Of a stretch of DNA of 64,000 nucleotides, positions 9,117 to 17,942 are shown in pieces. The stretch comes from Lacticaseibacillus nasuensis JCM 17158 (lineage in GTDB: Bacteria > Bacillota > Bacilli > Lactobacillales > Lactobacillaceae). The stretch is taken from positions 80,112 through 144,111 of the forward strand of contig NZ_AZDJ01000001.1 in NCBI RefSeq assembly GCF_001434705.1. The letters run 5' to 3'. The notes beneath the pieces are model-generated. The model was not told where the DNA came from. It saw only the letters and a program-made list of their open reading frames with translations, and did no database searches. How positions within the stretch are numbered: the stretch's first letter is position 1; every line of letters starts with the position of its first letter. Made by a program: the position numbers and the translations under genes.

Positions 9117-9551
9117 CTATTCGACAGAAATCAAGGCCACATCGGTGACGCCATGGGCTTGCCGCAGCTTGGCGAGTAAATCGTCAAGCGTGCCGGTGAG
9201 GTTACTGATGTCGAATGAAATCACAACGCTCGCCCAGTCGTGAATCGGGATGTTTTGGTTAATGGTCAAGATGCTAGCCTCGGCATTCGACACCGTGGCC
9301 AAGACCTCGGACAAAATGCCGCGGTCGTGATGGAGCATCAATGAGATCACCGCTTTGCGTGAGGTCAACCCGGCGTCGGGGAGAAACACGTAGTCCTTGT
9401 ACTTGTAGTAGGTGCCGCGACTGATGCCGACTTGGCGCACGGCCTCGCTGACCTGGCGGACCTGACCGTTTTCGATCAGCGTGCGCGCCTCGATGACCTT
9501 GTCGACCACGTCGGGCAGAATCGAACTGTCGACGATATAATACTTTTCCAT
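9117..9551 (-). CDS. ACT domain-containing protein, PheB/UPF0735 family
   Basis: A 144-residue protein of the UPF0735 (PheB-like) family. The N-terminal third contains a helix-turn-helix-like segment (QVSEAVRQVGISRGTYYKYKD), the C-terminal half an ACT domain (HDRGILSEVLATVSNAEASILTINQNIP) of the type that binds amino acids. In Bacillus the homologue is near pheA, but no catalytic function is established; a ligand-responsive regulator is the likeliest role. ATG 9551 is chosen with GGGGG 8 bp upstream; the longer in-frame version has no ribosome site. Monocistronic, with its own terminator. Confidence 0.88.
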   Translation of the reverse strand: MEKYYIVDSSILPDVVDKVIEARTLIENGQVRQVSEAVRQVGISRGTYYKYKDYVFLPDAGLTSRKAVISLMLHHDRGILSEVLATVSNAEASILTINQNIPIHDWASVVISFDISNLTGTLDDLLAKLRQAHGVTDVALISVE

Positions 9552-9694
9552 CGGATTTCCCCCAATTGAGCTTGTAATGCGGCAATTGTACCATGAATCG
9601 CGAACACATGACTCAATCTTCCTCAAGGTTTGGTGAAAAAGTCGCGAATTCTTCACGCTTTTCATGCACACTTTGGATGGTAGCGACCGTTGTG

Positions 9695-9737
9695 CAAAAA
9701 ACGGCGCCACCGACTGTTTGCACAGCAGGTGGCGCCG
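9695..9737 (-). terminator. Minus-strand terminator between tmRNA and ACT gene
   Basis: A 10-bp stem (CGGCGCCACC / GGTGGCGCCG) around a nested small hairpin, with TTTTTT on the minus strand. Probably a second barrier downstream of ssrA. Confidence 0.65.
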
Positions 9738-9901
9738 AAACCTAAGATTTCTGAGGTGATTAAGTCGTATTGAGTTGGATGTGAGCCATGAATGTCCAGT
9801 AAAAATAAAGTTGACGTTGTCGTTTTTTCAAGTGGCGACAATTTACAAAAGCCTGACTCAAAATTGACTCAGACTTTTGACGAAGATGCCGTTATTACTG
9901 T

Positions 9902-9948
9902 AAAAAAATCGGCTACAAACGCTGATTTAGCAACGATTGTAGCCGATT
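9902..9948 (-). terminator. Terminator of tmRNA gene
   Basis: AATCGGCTACAA and TTGTAGCCGATT form a 12-bp stem on the minus strand with a run of seven T residues, 24 bp past the tmRNA 3' end. Confidence 0.9.
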
Positions 9949-9971
9949 GTAAATGATGTGATGTTACTTTA

Positions 9972-10335
9972 TGGAGGTGAGGAGAATCGAACTCCTGTCC
10001 ATCAGCCCCGCTCCTTGCAGCTCTACACGCTTAGTCGTCCCATTTGAAGTTCACCAAGCGGCCGCGCCGGACGGCAGGGCTAACGCCACTTGGCTAACCT
10101 AAAATCTCTTGACAGCGCCTCAGGTGGCAACGTTGCCCGTAGCTCAATGCTTTTAGACCTTGACACACCCCTTGAGCAAAAGTGGCAAGATCACGCTAGG
10201 CCGTAATTAAGCGGCGAGTGCGTAAGATGGTTCGTTGTTTTTTGCAGTTAAATAAACTGTGTTCCGTTGATGACGGAGCCGGACTCCGGCGTGCACCACA
10301 AGGGCTAAGACCAATGTCGAGACCATTACACCCCC
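9972..10335 (-). ncRNA. ssrA: Transfer-messenger RNA (tmRNA)
   Basis: Rescues ribosomes stalled on mRNAs lacking a stop codon, together with SmpB. On the minus strand the 5' end GGGGGUGUAAUGGUCUCGAC and the 3' TUCGAUUCUCCUCACCUCC pair into a 7-bp acceptor stem (one G-U) and a T arm. The tag frame resumes at GCA and reads AKNNEPSYALAA followed by TAA, ending in the usual ALAA degron. The base after the acceptor stem is the A discriminator followed by TAA, so CCA is not encoded and must be added after transcription. About 364 nt, a normal size. Confidence 0.97.
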
Positions 10336-10426
10336 GGGAAACTCAAGCATAGCAGGGCTTTAGCCGTTTGTCAAAGCGCGGTGGACGTGCTAGTCTGATG
10401 AATAGACAATCAATGGAGGAACGCGC

Positions 10427-10852
10427 ATGATTTTTATGTTTGCTGGGACGTTCGAATGGTTATTGGCGCTGATGTATTTGGTGAACCGGGCGCACAAGCG
10501 TGGCGGCATTTTCGGCTACACGAGTTACCTGGCTAGCGTCACCGATGACGGGTTTGCCCATGCGCAAACGTGGTGCCGCAACAGTTTATTTATGACCGGC
10601 TTGGGCGAGCTGCTGGTGGGCGCCGGGATTCATTACCTCCAGTGGGACCGCTTCTTTATTATCTGGTTGTTCCTGGCGGCGTTGGCGTTTTTAACGCCGT
10701 ATCTGTACACCGAAAGCCGGCTGAAGCGCTACTTAATCGCGCATGATGCCTTGCCGGATGACTACGTGGATCCGGATGAGGCGTTGCGTCAGCGCTCGGC
10801 GCAACGCCAGCGCACCGAGGGCTTGCGCGACCAGTTACGTCACCATCGATAG
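10427..10852 (+). CDS. Hypothetical membrane protein (141 aa), first gene of a two-component operon
   Basis: Family not recognised. Three hydrophobic stretches are visible (about residues 1-18, 52-68 and 74-92), followed by a charged cytoplasmic-type tail rich in Arg, Gln and Asp. ATG 10427 has GGAGGA 6 bp upstream. The response regulator gene starts 11 bp after its stop and the kinase overlaps that, so the three are very probably one transcript. A role as an accessory sensor or target of the two-component system is plausible but is inference from position only. Confidence 0.75.
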   Translation: MIFMFAGTFEWLLALMYLVNRAHKRGGIFGYTSYLASVTDDGFAHAQTWCRNSLFMTGLGELLVGAGIHYLQWDRFFIIWLFLAALAFLTPYLYTESRLKRYLIAHDALPDDYVDPDEALRQRSAQRQRTEGLRDQLRHHR

Positions 10853-10863
10853 GAGTTAGATAG

Positions 10864-11580
10864 ATGAAGATTTTGATGATTGAAGACAACGAGAGCGTGT
10901 CCCAGATGATGGACATGTTTTTTAAGAAGGAACAATGGGACGTGGTCAACGCCTATGACGGCGAAGCGGGGCTGGCGACCTTCAAGGCGGCGCCGGACAG
11001 CTTTGACATCATCACGTTGGACTTGAACCTGCCGAAGATGGACGGCATGCAGGTGGCGCAGGAAATCCGCAAGGTCAGCGCCACGGTGCCGTTGATCATG
11101 CTGACGGCGCGGGATTCGGAAAGCGACCAAGTGTTGGGGCTGGAACTCGGCGCCGACGATTACGTCACCAAGCCATTTTCCCCAATCACATTGGTGGCGC
11201 GCATCAAGGCGTTGCACCGGCGGGCGGAAGTCGAGCCAGAGGCAGAAGCTGACCAAGGCGTCGGCAATTTTGACGTGGTGACGCGGCACTTTAAGCTCAG
11301 CACGAAGACCCGTGAGGCCTTTCTCGACGACCAGCCAATCGAGAACCTGACGCCGAAGGAATTCGACCTGCTGCACACCTTGGCCAACAAGCCCAAGCAG
11401 GTGTTTTCCCGCGAGCAACTGTTGCAGCTGGTGTGGGATTATGAATATTACGGCGACGAGCGCACCGTCGACGCCCACATTAAGAAGCTGCGGCAGAAAA
11501 TCGAGAAGGTCGGCCCCCAGATTATTCAAACGGTGTGGGGCGTCGGCTACAAATTCGATGATTCGGGCCTTGATTCATGA
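10864..11580 (+). CDS. OmpR/PhoB-family response regulator
   Basis: Cytoplasmic DNA-binding response regulator of 238 residues. The receiver domain occupies about residues 1-120, with acidic pocket E7/D8, phospho-acceptor D53 (TLDLNLPKMDG), the Thr/Ala of MLTARD and the conserved Lys of DYVTKPFSP. A winged-helix output domain follows (about 140-235; EFDLLHTLANKP, RTVDAHIKKLRQKI, VWGVGYKF). RBS AGGAG precedes the ATG. The gene overlaps the kinase by 4 bp (ATGA). The regulon cannot be inferred; the adjacent genes include cell-envelope functions some kilobases away. Confidence 0.95.
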   Translation: MKILMIEDNESVSQMMDMFFKKEQWDVVNAYDGEAGLATFKAAPDSFDIITLDLNLPKMDGMQVAQEIRKVSATVPLIMLTARDSESDQVLGLELGADDYVTKPFSPITLVARIKALHRRAEVEPEAEADQGVGNFDVVTRHFKLSTKTREAFLDDQPIENLTPKEFDLLHTLANKPKQVFSREQLLQLVWDYEYYGDERTVDAHIKKLRQKIEKVGPQIIQTVWGVGYKFDDSGLDS

Positions 11581-13040
11581 AATTACTCTATCAACAAATG
11601 CTGGCGTTTTTCGGCGTCATCGCCATTACGCTGGCGATTTTTGGCATTTTGATGGTGCGCTCCACCAGCAATACGGTGTGGGATAACAGCTTCGACCAGC
11701 TTGAGGAATACACCGACGTTTTGACCCAGCGCGCCGTCGATCAGAACACCTATATGATCAACGCGCAGTTCATCCAAAACAGCGAGGAAATTCTGGCCAA
11801 GCAGCACACCCGCTTCATGATTTACGACGCCACCAACCAGGCGCGCTACCCGCAAATGGCGCAAGGCACGCGGCCAATTGCCACCAAGTACTGGCGCCAA
11901 TTGAAAAAAGGCACCGCCGTGGCGCTGCCGGAGCTGACGACCAATCCGCAAACCGGCAAGCAACAAAGCCTGGTGATTTACTACAAGCCGGTGTTCTTGT
12001 CAGGCAAGCTCTTGTTTGTCATTGCCGCCTTTGCGCCGGTGGACAACATTCAAAGCGCTATTAATAAAACCGAGCACAACTTATTGATTGCCTTTTTCTT
12101 CTCCATGTTAGCGGCGGTGGTGGTGAGTTACTTCCTCGCGCGCTTTCAGGTCAACCGCATCAACCGCCTGCGCGCGGCGACCCACCAGGTGGCGGAAGGC
12201 GACTATGACGTCGACGTGGCGTTTCCGACGAAGGCCCACGACGAAGTGGCGGCCTTGGCGAACGATTTTCAAGACATGGTCGGCTCGCTGCGCGCCAGTC
12301 AAGCCGAGATTCACCGCCAAGAGGAGCGCCGGCGCCAGTTTATGGCCGACGCCGCCCACGAGATGCGCACGCCGCTGACCACCATCAACGGCTTGCTGGA
12401 GGGGCTGGCGTATGACGCGATTCCCGAGGAAAGCAAGGGCGAATCCATCACCTTGATGCGCAACGAAACCAAGCGCTTGATTCGCCTGGTCAATGAGAAC
12501 TTGGACTACGAAAAGATTCGCACCAACCAAATCGCGCTGAACAAGCGCACCTTCTCCGCCGCCACGGCGCTACAAGGGATCGCCACCCAGCTGCACCAAA
12601 AAGCCGAATCCGCCGGCGACACATTGACGGTGCAGGCCCCGGATACGGTGATGGTATACGCCGATCACGACCGCTTCGTGCAGGTGATGTTTAACATCAT
12701 TCAAAACGCGATTCAATTCACCGACCATGGCGAGATCACAATCACCGCCAAGGCCGGCTACCACCAAACCGAACTCAGCGTCAGCGACACCGGCATCGGC
12801 ATGAGCGCCGACCAGCTGAAAAACATTTGGGAGCGGTACTACAAGGCTGACCCGTCGCGGAAAAACACGAAGTACGGCGAGTCAGGGCTTGGCTTGGCCA
12901 TCGTCCATCAACTCGTCACGTTGCATGGCGGCACCATCGACGTGACTTCCGAGCTCGGGCAAGGCACCACGTTTACGCTCACTTTTCCGGATGAAGCAAC
13001 GGCACCGAGCCAGGCGCCCATTACCCATACGGCCAAATAA
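11577..13040 (+). CDS. Two-component sensor histidine kinase
   Basis: Membrane-bound partner of the preceding regulator, 487 residues. TM1 is at about residues 8-28, an extracytoplasmic sensor domain of about 130 residues follows, TM2 is near residues 165-187, then a HAMP linker, a HisKA dimerisation domain with phospho-His H261 (AAHEMRTPLTTINGL), and a HATPase domain with N (NIIQNAIQF), G1 (DTGIGM) and G2 (GESGLGLAI) boxes. Starts at the ATG of ATGA overlapping the regulator stop. The signal is unknown. A bidirectional terminator follows. Confidence 0.95.
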   Translation: MKLLYQQMLAFFGVIAITLAIFGILMVRSTSNTVWDNSFDQLEEYTDVLTQRAVDQNTYMINAQFIQNSEEILAKQHTRFMIYDATNQARYPQMAQGTRPIATKYWRQLKKGTAVALPELTTNPQTGKQQSLVIYYKPVFLSGKLLFVIAAFAPVDNIQSAINKTEHNLLIAFFFSMLAAVVVSYFLARFQVNRINRLRAATHQVAEGDYDVDVAFPTKAHDEVAALANDFQDMVGSLRASQAEIHRQEERRRQFMADAAHEMRTPLTTINGLLEGLAYDAIPEESKGESITLMRNETKRLIRLVNENLDYEKIRTNQIALNKRTFSAATALQGIATQLHQKAESAGDTLTVQAPDTVMVYADHDRFVQVMFNIIQNAIQFTDHGEITITAKAGYHQTELSVSDTGIGMSADQLKNIWERYYKADPSRKNTKYGESGLGLAIVHQLVTLHGGTIDVTSELGQGTTFTLTFPDEATAPSQAPITHTAK

Positions 13041-13067
13041 AAGCCGCGACTCGGTCGCGGCTTTTTA
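13041..13067. terminator. Bidirectional terminator
   Basis: AAGCCGCGAC / GTCGCGGCTT stem with T tract on the plus strand and A tract on the other side; serves the converging kinase and acetyltransferase genes. Confidence 0.85.
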
Positions 13068-13529
13068 TAGTGGCTTGATTGCCCAGCGGTCCATCAACTG
13101 GTGGGGGCCGGGCCGCAGCGGCTCGGCCAACAAGGTGTAGCCGCTAGCGGCATACAGGTGCAACGCCGCGGTCAACCGGTGGTGACTTTCGAGGTAGAGC
13201 TTAGTATAGCCGGCAAGCTTGGCTTCGGCCTCGGCGCGAGCCAACAACGCCCGGCCCAACCCCTGGCCGCGGGCGGCCGGAGTGAGGTACAGTTTTTGCA
13301 GCTCGGCGGTGGTTCCAGCGTACTCGCCAAAGCCGGCACCGCCCAGCACTTTGCCGTGGGCCACGGCGACAAAATAGCCGCGCCCAGGCTGGGCATAAAA
13401 CGTACTGAGGTGATCGAGTTGCGGGTCGGCAAAGGCCGTGCCCGGTAGCGCGAGATTAGCGGCGGTGAGGCTGGCGCGAATAATCGCGGCCAGCGGCGCG
13501 TCGTCGGTGGGTTGAATCGGTCGAATCAT
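13065..13529 (-). CDS. GNAT family N-acetyltransferase
   Basis: A 154-residue acetyl-CoA-dependent acetyltransferase. The acetyl-CoA-binding motif A is clear in LYLTPAARGQGLGRALLARAEA (R/Q-x-x-G-x-G/A), preceded by the beta-4 strand and followed by LYLESHHRLTAALHLYAASGY typical of small GNATs. Substrate not predictable. ATG 13529 is used because AGGAGG lies 6-7 bp upstream; the longer in-frame version lacks a ribosome site. Diverges from the aldo/keto reductase with only about 94 bp between starts. Confidence 0.9.
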   Translation of the reverse strand: MIRPIQPTDDAPLAAIIRASLTAANLALPGTAFADPQLDHLSTFYAQPGRGYFVAVAHGKVLGGAGFGEYAGTTAELQKLYLTPAARGQGLGRALLARAEAEAKLAGYTKLYLESHHRLTAALHLYAASGYTLLAEPLRPGPHQLMDRWAIKPL

Positions 13530-13622
13530 GATGGCCTCCTGAGGTTTCCTTCGATTATCGCACATTCGCGGCCAAACGGCGGTGGTATAATAATCAATAG
13601 TTTACGGAAGAAGGCAAGGATC

Positions 13623-14465
13623 ATGACAGCATTAACTGAAACATGGCAACTCCCTAACGGCGTGGCAATTCCGCAGGTCGGGTTTGGCACCTGGCAAATC
13701 CCGGCAGGAGAAACGGCCCAAGCCGCGGTCACTGCGGCGCTTGAAGCGGGTTATCGCCATATCGACACGGCTTGGCAGTACAAAAACGAAGCGAGTGTCG
13801 GCGCGGCCGTGCGAGCTTCCGGCTTGCCGCGCGACCAGGTCTTTGTCACCTCGAAGCTCCCGGCCCACGCCAAGGATTATGACGCGGCCATGGCAGCCTT
13901 TCACGAAAGCATGACCAACTTGGACCTGGGCTACATCGACATGTACCTGATTCACGCCCCGTGGCCATGGGCAGAGCTTGGCGCCGATTACCGCAAGCAA
14001 AATCGCGAGGTGTGGCGCGCCATGGAGGATATTTACGAATCTGGGAAGGTCCGCGCCATCGGCATCTCTAACTTCAACGTGCGCGACTTGACTGACGTCG
14101 TCGACCACGCCCGCATCGCCCCGATGGCCTTGCAGTTGCAGTATTACATTGGCTTTACCGAAGACGCCATCGTCTCCGCGGCGCGCAAGGCGGGGATGCT
14201 GGTCGAAGGCTTTTCACCATTGGCCACTGGGTTCTTGTTGAACAATCCGGCGGTCCAGGCCATCGCCGACGCGCATCACGTCAGCGTCGCTCAGGTGGCG
14301 ATTCGCTACTGCCTGCAAAATCAGGTGTTGCCGCTGCCTAAGGCGACCAGCCCGGCGCATATTCAAGCCAACGCGCAACTGGACTTCACGCTGACTGCCG
14401 ACGACATGGTCACCCTCGATGGGCTGACCGATACGGCGCCTGGCGAAGATCACAACGTCTATTAA
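13623..14465 (+). CDS. Aldo/keto reductase
   Basis: NADPH-dependent carbonyl reductase of the AKR5-type group, 280 residues, cytoplasmic. Catalytic tetrad positions are visible: Asp and Tyr in HIDTAWQYKNE, Lys in FVTSKLP, and His in YLIHAPWPW; the signature GKVRAIGISNFN and cofactor-binding region LPKATSPAHI are present. ATG 13623 with AAGGA just upstream. The protein begins with TETWQLPNGVAIPQVGFGTW, as is usual. Possible role: methylglyoxal or 2,5-diketo-gluconate-like substrates, not decidable here. Confidence 0.93.
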   Translation: MTALTETWQLPNGVAIPQVGFGTWQIPAGETAQAAVTAALEAGYRHIDTAWQYKNEASVGAAVRASGLPRDQVFVTSKLPAHAKDYDAAMAAFHESMTNLDLGYIDMYLIHAPWPWAELGADYRKQNREVWRAMEDIYESGKVRAIGISNFNVRDLTDVVDHARIAPMALQLQYYIGFTEDAIVSAARKAGMLVEGFSPLATGFLLNNPAVQAIADAHHVSVAQVAIRYCLQNQVLPLPKATSPAHIQANAQLDFTLTADDMVTLDGLTDTAPGEDHNVY

Positions 14466-14476
14466 TCAGCACCACG

Positions 14477-14516
14477 AAAAACGCGGATGAATCGGCTTTC
14501 GATTTATCCGCGTTTT
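14477..14516. terminator. Bidirectional terminator
   Basis: AAAACGCGGAT / ATCCGCGTTTT stem with an inner AATCG/CGATT arm between converging genes. Confidence 0.85.
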
Positions 14517-14523
14517 GGTGTCG

Positions 14524-15072
14524 TCAGGCGGACAGCACCGGCGGGGTGGCCAGCTGGTGTTGGGCGTTGGCGGCCAGTAACGTCTCGTCTTGGGTGAAGA
14601 CGACCAGGCTGCTGGTGGTTTGCCGCAGCGCCGTTTGGGCCAGCGTGATGAAGGCGCGCACCGCCTGGACCGCCATCGTCGCGGGGAAATCGCCCATCAC
14701 GATGAGCTGGCGGCCACCGAGTATGGCGCGAAAAAGCTGCACATACAGGCTCTGCTCGGTAGTCAAGGCGACGGCGGGGCGGTTAAGGAAGTCCAAATCC
14801 TCGCGAAACGCCTTGGGCAAGACGTGAAACGGCACCTTCTCGCCATTTAACAAGAGGTTGCTGCGCACACTTAGGTAAGGCACGACCGCCGGAGCCGGCA
14901 ACCCGATGGCCGCAAACAATCGGGCGGCCCCTTGCCGGTGGCACACCTGCTGATACTCGCGCATCGTGGCCGCCGCCAGTTCAGGCGTGGCGTGCACAAA
15001 CGTGATGTGCGCCGGTGGAAACACTTGGTGCACTTGGGTGATGAATTGAAGTTGCAGCTGACGTGATGGCAT
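14524..15072 (-). CDS. Degenerate ABC-type ATPase-like protein (182 aa)
   Basis: Looks like a truncated or decayed ABC ATPase. The segment PYLSVRSNLLLNG resembles the Q-loop/helical region, LTTEQSLYVQLFRAILGG has the position of a degraded signature and following helix, and RQLIVMGDFPAT resembles Walker B (LLIMDEPT) with the catalytic Glu replaced by Phe. There is no Walker A P-loop, so ATP hydrolysis is unlikely. ATG 15072 has AAGGAG 6 bp upstream. It lies 12 bp after a FtsX-like membrane gene and may act as a non-catalytic partner of that permease. The family call rests on weak resemblance. Confidence 0.55.
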   Translation of the reverse strand: MPSRQLQLQFITQVHQVFPPAHITFVHATPELAAATMREYQQVCHRQGAARLFAAIGLPAPAVVPYLSVRSNLLLNGEKVPFHVLPKAFREDLDFLNRPAVALTTEQSLYVQLFRAILGGRQLIVMGDFPATMAVQAVRAFITLAQTALRQTTSSLVVFTQDETLLAANAQHQLATPPVLSA

Positions 15073-15084
15073 GGCCACTCCTTT

Positions 15085-15816
15085 CTAGCGTATCGTGCGC
15101 CGGGTGCGCCAGGCACCGATTCCGGCTGCGGCCCCGATACTCAGCATCATGGCACCTGCGCCGACGAAGTAGGTGCGCCACACACCGGCTAACAGGCGCG
15201 GTGGCTGGTCGGGGTGCGGCAACATTAAGCCGGTGCCGTTAAATTCGGTCACCTTGTGGGCAAACAGTTTCTGCATAATTTTCGCCACCGTGCCGGCCGA
15301 TACCTGACTGCGCAGCGTCGCGTCCATCAGCTGATGGTTAAGGCCCTGCAGCCAATCGGTGACCCCGGCGCTGATCACGGCCAGGCCCGCGACGACCAGC
15401 CAAAATCCCAGCGTAAAGGCAATCAAGGCTTCGCAGGCGGCTTGCGCGGCGATGTTCCAGCCGGATTTGCCCATGACCAGGTAAGCGGTGATTTCCGTGC
15501 GCCGACGCTTGCGTTGCAGCAGCGCAAAGCCCACGCCGATCAGCACCAAGCTCCCCATGCACGCCCACCAAGCCAAGGTATAATGGCTACCGATGGTGTG
15601 GTAGGCCTGCGTGACGATGCGCTGCAAGGGCCGCCCGGCAGTGTGATTTAATCCCGCGATGCGGTGCAAGAACCCAGCCAGATTGACTTGGTTCATCATC
15701 GTGGCAGTCGCGAGTAAGATAGCGCCAGCGGCCACGCCGCCAACGAGAATCACCAGCACAGCATACGCGCGCCGGTGATACCAAAGCGCATTCAGCGCGC
15801 GTTCGACAAACCTCAT
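15085..15816 (-). CDS. FtsX-like/ABC permease-type membrane protein (243 aa)
   Basis: Four hydrophobic segments: about residues 18-40, 82-102, 130-155 and 218-238. The large extracytoplasmic loop after TM1 and the RRTEITAYLVMGKSGWNI segment (compare the coupling region of FtsX/MacB-type permeases) suggest half of an ABC permease. The ATG at 15816 has GAGGTG upstream. Cotranscribed with the ATPase-like gene 12 bp downstream; it diverges from the penicillin-binding protein gene with about 125 bp between starts. Substrate unknown; cell-envelope work is likely for this class. Confidence 0.65.
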   Translation of the reverse strand: MRFVERALNALWYHRRAYAVLVILVGGVAAGAILLATATMMNQVNLAGFLHRIAGLNHTAGRPLQRIVTQAYHTIGSHYTLAWWACMGSLVLIGVGFALLQRKRRRTEITAYLVMGKSGWNIAAQAACEALIAFTLGFWLVVAGLAVISAGVTDWLQGLNHQLMDATLRSQVSAGTVAKIMQKLFAHKVTEFNGTGLMLPHPDQPPRLLAGVWRTYFVGAGAMMLSIGAAAGIGAWRTRRTIR

Positions 15817-15940
15817 GGTGTCACCTCGTTATCTGAAGTATAGGCGCGACGTTTGAACTTTGTATGAATATCGCGGGAAATTTCACGCGCCAACGCGTAA
15901 AATAAAAGGCAACTTTGACGGTGACACAGAAGGGGAGAAC

Positions 15941-17905
15941 ATGCAGAAAAAACAGTTGTGGTTGATTGGCGGCGCAGTGGTGCTCGTGCTTGGTGGCGGG
16001 GTCGGCACCACGGTGTGGTGGCAACGCCACCAGGCTGCCCAGGCGGTGCAAGCCGTCGCCACCCGGTACACCAAGGCGTTTGCCCAGCGCGACTACGCCA
16101 AAATGGCCAAGGTGGTGACGCCGACCCAAGGCTACACGGCGAAGACCTTGATTGCCCGCAACCAGGCGGTGTTCGCCCGGCTTGGGGCCAGCCATATTAA
16201 CATTAGCCGGCTGACCACGACGCGGCAATCCGCTCGCGTGTACCGGTTGCGCTTCACGGCGCGGATGCGCACGGTACTTGGTCAACTGCCGGCGCAGCAT
16301 TACCTGGCCACCATCCAGCGCACCAAGGGCCACTGGCGCGTACGCTGGACCACCAAGTTATTGCTGCCGGCGATGCAGCGCCAGTCGACCCTGCAGCTCA
16401 CGGTGACGCCGGCGGTGCGCGGTCAGATTTTCGATCGCGACAACGAACCGCTGGCGAAAAACGGCACGGTGACAGAGGCCGGGTTGGTGCCGCGCAGCCT
16501 TGGCACCGGCACCACGCAAACGGCGCGGCTCACCGCCATCGCCAAGGCCTGGTCGACGACAGTGGCTGCGCTGAAGCAATTGCTGGGGCAATCCTGGGTG
16601 ACCAAAGACACCTTCGTACCGGTGAAGGTGGTGAAGGCGCCGACCGTGTTGCCTGGCGCGGCGTACCAAGCTAAGGATGCGCGGACCTATCCGCTCGGTG
16701 CCGCGGCGGCGCAACTGATCGGCTATGTCGGTCCCGCGACAGCCGCAGACATCAAGGCCAATCCGGCCTTAACCGCCGCTAGCGTGGTGGGCAAGGCTGG
16801 GCTGGAGCGCCGCTACGATCGCCAGCTGCGCGGTCAAACCGGCGGCAAGCTCACCATCGTCACCGGCAAGCACCAGCACCTGTTGTTGGCCAAAGACGCG
16901 GCAGACGGTACCGATTTGCACCTGACGATTGCGGCCACCGCGCAGCGGGCCGCGTATCAGCGTCTCGCCGGTAAACCCGGCAGCGTCGTCACGATGGCAC
17001 CGAAAACCGGGGAGTTGTTGACCTTGGTCAGCTCGCCGAGCTACGATCCCAACGCCTTTGTCACCGGCATCAGCCAGGCCGACTACAATCGCTACGCCAA
17101 GAATGCGCAGCTACCGTTTGTCAGTCGCTTCACGCAACGTTATGCGCCGGGCTCGACGTTTAAGCTGCTGACGGCGGGGATTGCGTTGGCCAACGGCACC
17201 ATCACCACGGCAACCACGAAGACCATCAGCGGGTTGAAGTGGCAGCCGAATGAAAGTTGGGGCAAGTATTTTGTCACCCGCACCGTTGCCGCCGGCCGCG
17301 AAAACATGACCCAGGCGCTGGTGAACTCGGATAACATCTGGTTCGCCCAGGTGGCGCTACAAATGGGTCAAGCCGCGTACCTGAAGGGGCTCGCCCCGTT
17401 TTTTGCCACCAAAGCAGACCTGCCGCTGACGATGAAGGCGGCGCAGCTGTCGAATTCTGGCAAACTGGCCAGCGCCACGTTGCTGGCCGACACCGCCTAT
17501 GGCCAAGGCCAGCTGCTGTTGTCGCCGATTCAACAAGCCGCGTTGTATAGCGCCATCGCCAATGCCGGCACGCTGCAACAGCCAACGCTGATCGCCGGGC
17601 AAGCCGGCAAGCGCACGGCTGTGTTGAAGGCCAGCGCCGCCAACGCGGTGAAAACGGCGCTGACTCATGTTGTGAGCGACGCGGCTGGCACCGCCCATGG
17701 GTTGCAGCTGGCCGGCCACACCATCGCGGCCAAAACCGGCACAGCCGAGCTCAAGCAACAACAAGACACCGCCGGCAAGACCAACGGCTTTCTGGTGGCA
17801 ATGGACGCCGATCATAACACCTACCTCACCGTCGCCATGCTGGAAAATGCCGGCAGCGACGCGGTGGTAACCGCGTTAAAACCTTATCTGGCCAGCCTTT
17901 ATTGA
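15941..17905 (+). CDS. Penicillin-binding protein, MecA_N-type transpeptidase (PBP3/PBP2a-like)
   Basis: Cross-links peptidoglycan at the outer face of the membrane. 654 residues: membrane anchor (about 5-25), NTF2-like MecA_N domain (about 30-140), PBP dimerisation domain (about 150-330) and transpeptidase domain. Active-site motifs are S405-T-F-K408, S463-D-N465 and K598-T-G. The MecA_N architecture is shared with the low-affinity PBP2a of staphylococci and PBP5 of enterococci, so reduced beta-lactam affinity is possible but not shown. ATG 15941 has AGGGGAG 4-10 bp upstream; the longer in-frame version begins without a ribosome site. Monocistronic with a bidirectional terminator. Confidence 0.93.
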   Translation: MQKKQLWLIGGAVVLVLGGGVGTTVWWQRHQAAQAVQAVATRYTKAFAQRDYAKMAKVVTPTQGYTAKTLIARNQAVFARLGASHINISRLTTTRQSARVYRLRFTARMRTVLGQLPAQHYLATIQRTKGHWRVRWTTKLLLPAMQRQSTLQLTVTPAVRGQIFDRDNEPLAKNGTVTEAGLVPRSLGTGTTQTARLTAIAKAWSTTVAALKQLLGQSWVTKDTFVPVKVVKAPTVLPGAAYQAKDARTYPLGAAAAQLIGYVGPATAADIKANPALTAASVVGKAGLERRYDRQLRGQTGGKLTIVTGKHQHLLLAKDAADGTDLHLTIAATAQRAAYQRLAGKPGSVVTMAPKTGELLTLVSSPSYDPNAFVTGISQADYNRYAKNAQLPFVSRFTQRYAPGSTFKLLTAGIALANGTITTATTKTISGLKWQPNESWGKYFVTRTVAAGRENMTQALVNSDNIWFAQVALQMGQAAYLKGLAPFFATKADLPLTMKAAQLSNSGKLASATLLADTAYGQGQLLLSPIQQAALYSAIANAGTLQQPTLIAGQAGKRTAVLKASAANAVKTALTHVVSDAAGTAHGLQLAGHTIAAKTGTAELKQQQDTAGKTNGFLVAMDADHNTYLTVAMLENAGSDAVVTALKPYLASLY

Positions 17906-17907
17906 AC

Positions 17908-17942
17908 CAAAAAACTCACCGGCAGATGCCGGTGAGTTTTTA
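17908..17942. terminator. Bidirectional terminator
   Basis: AAAACTCACCGGCA / TGCCGGTGAGTTTT perfect stem between converging PBP and LtaS-family genes. Confidence 0.92.
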
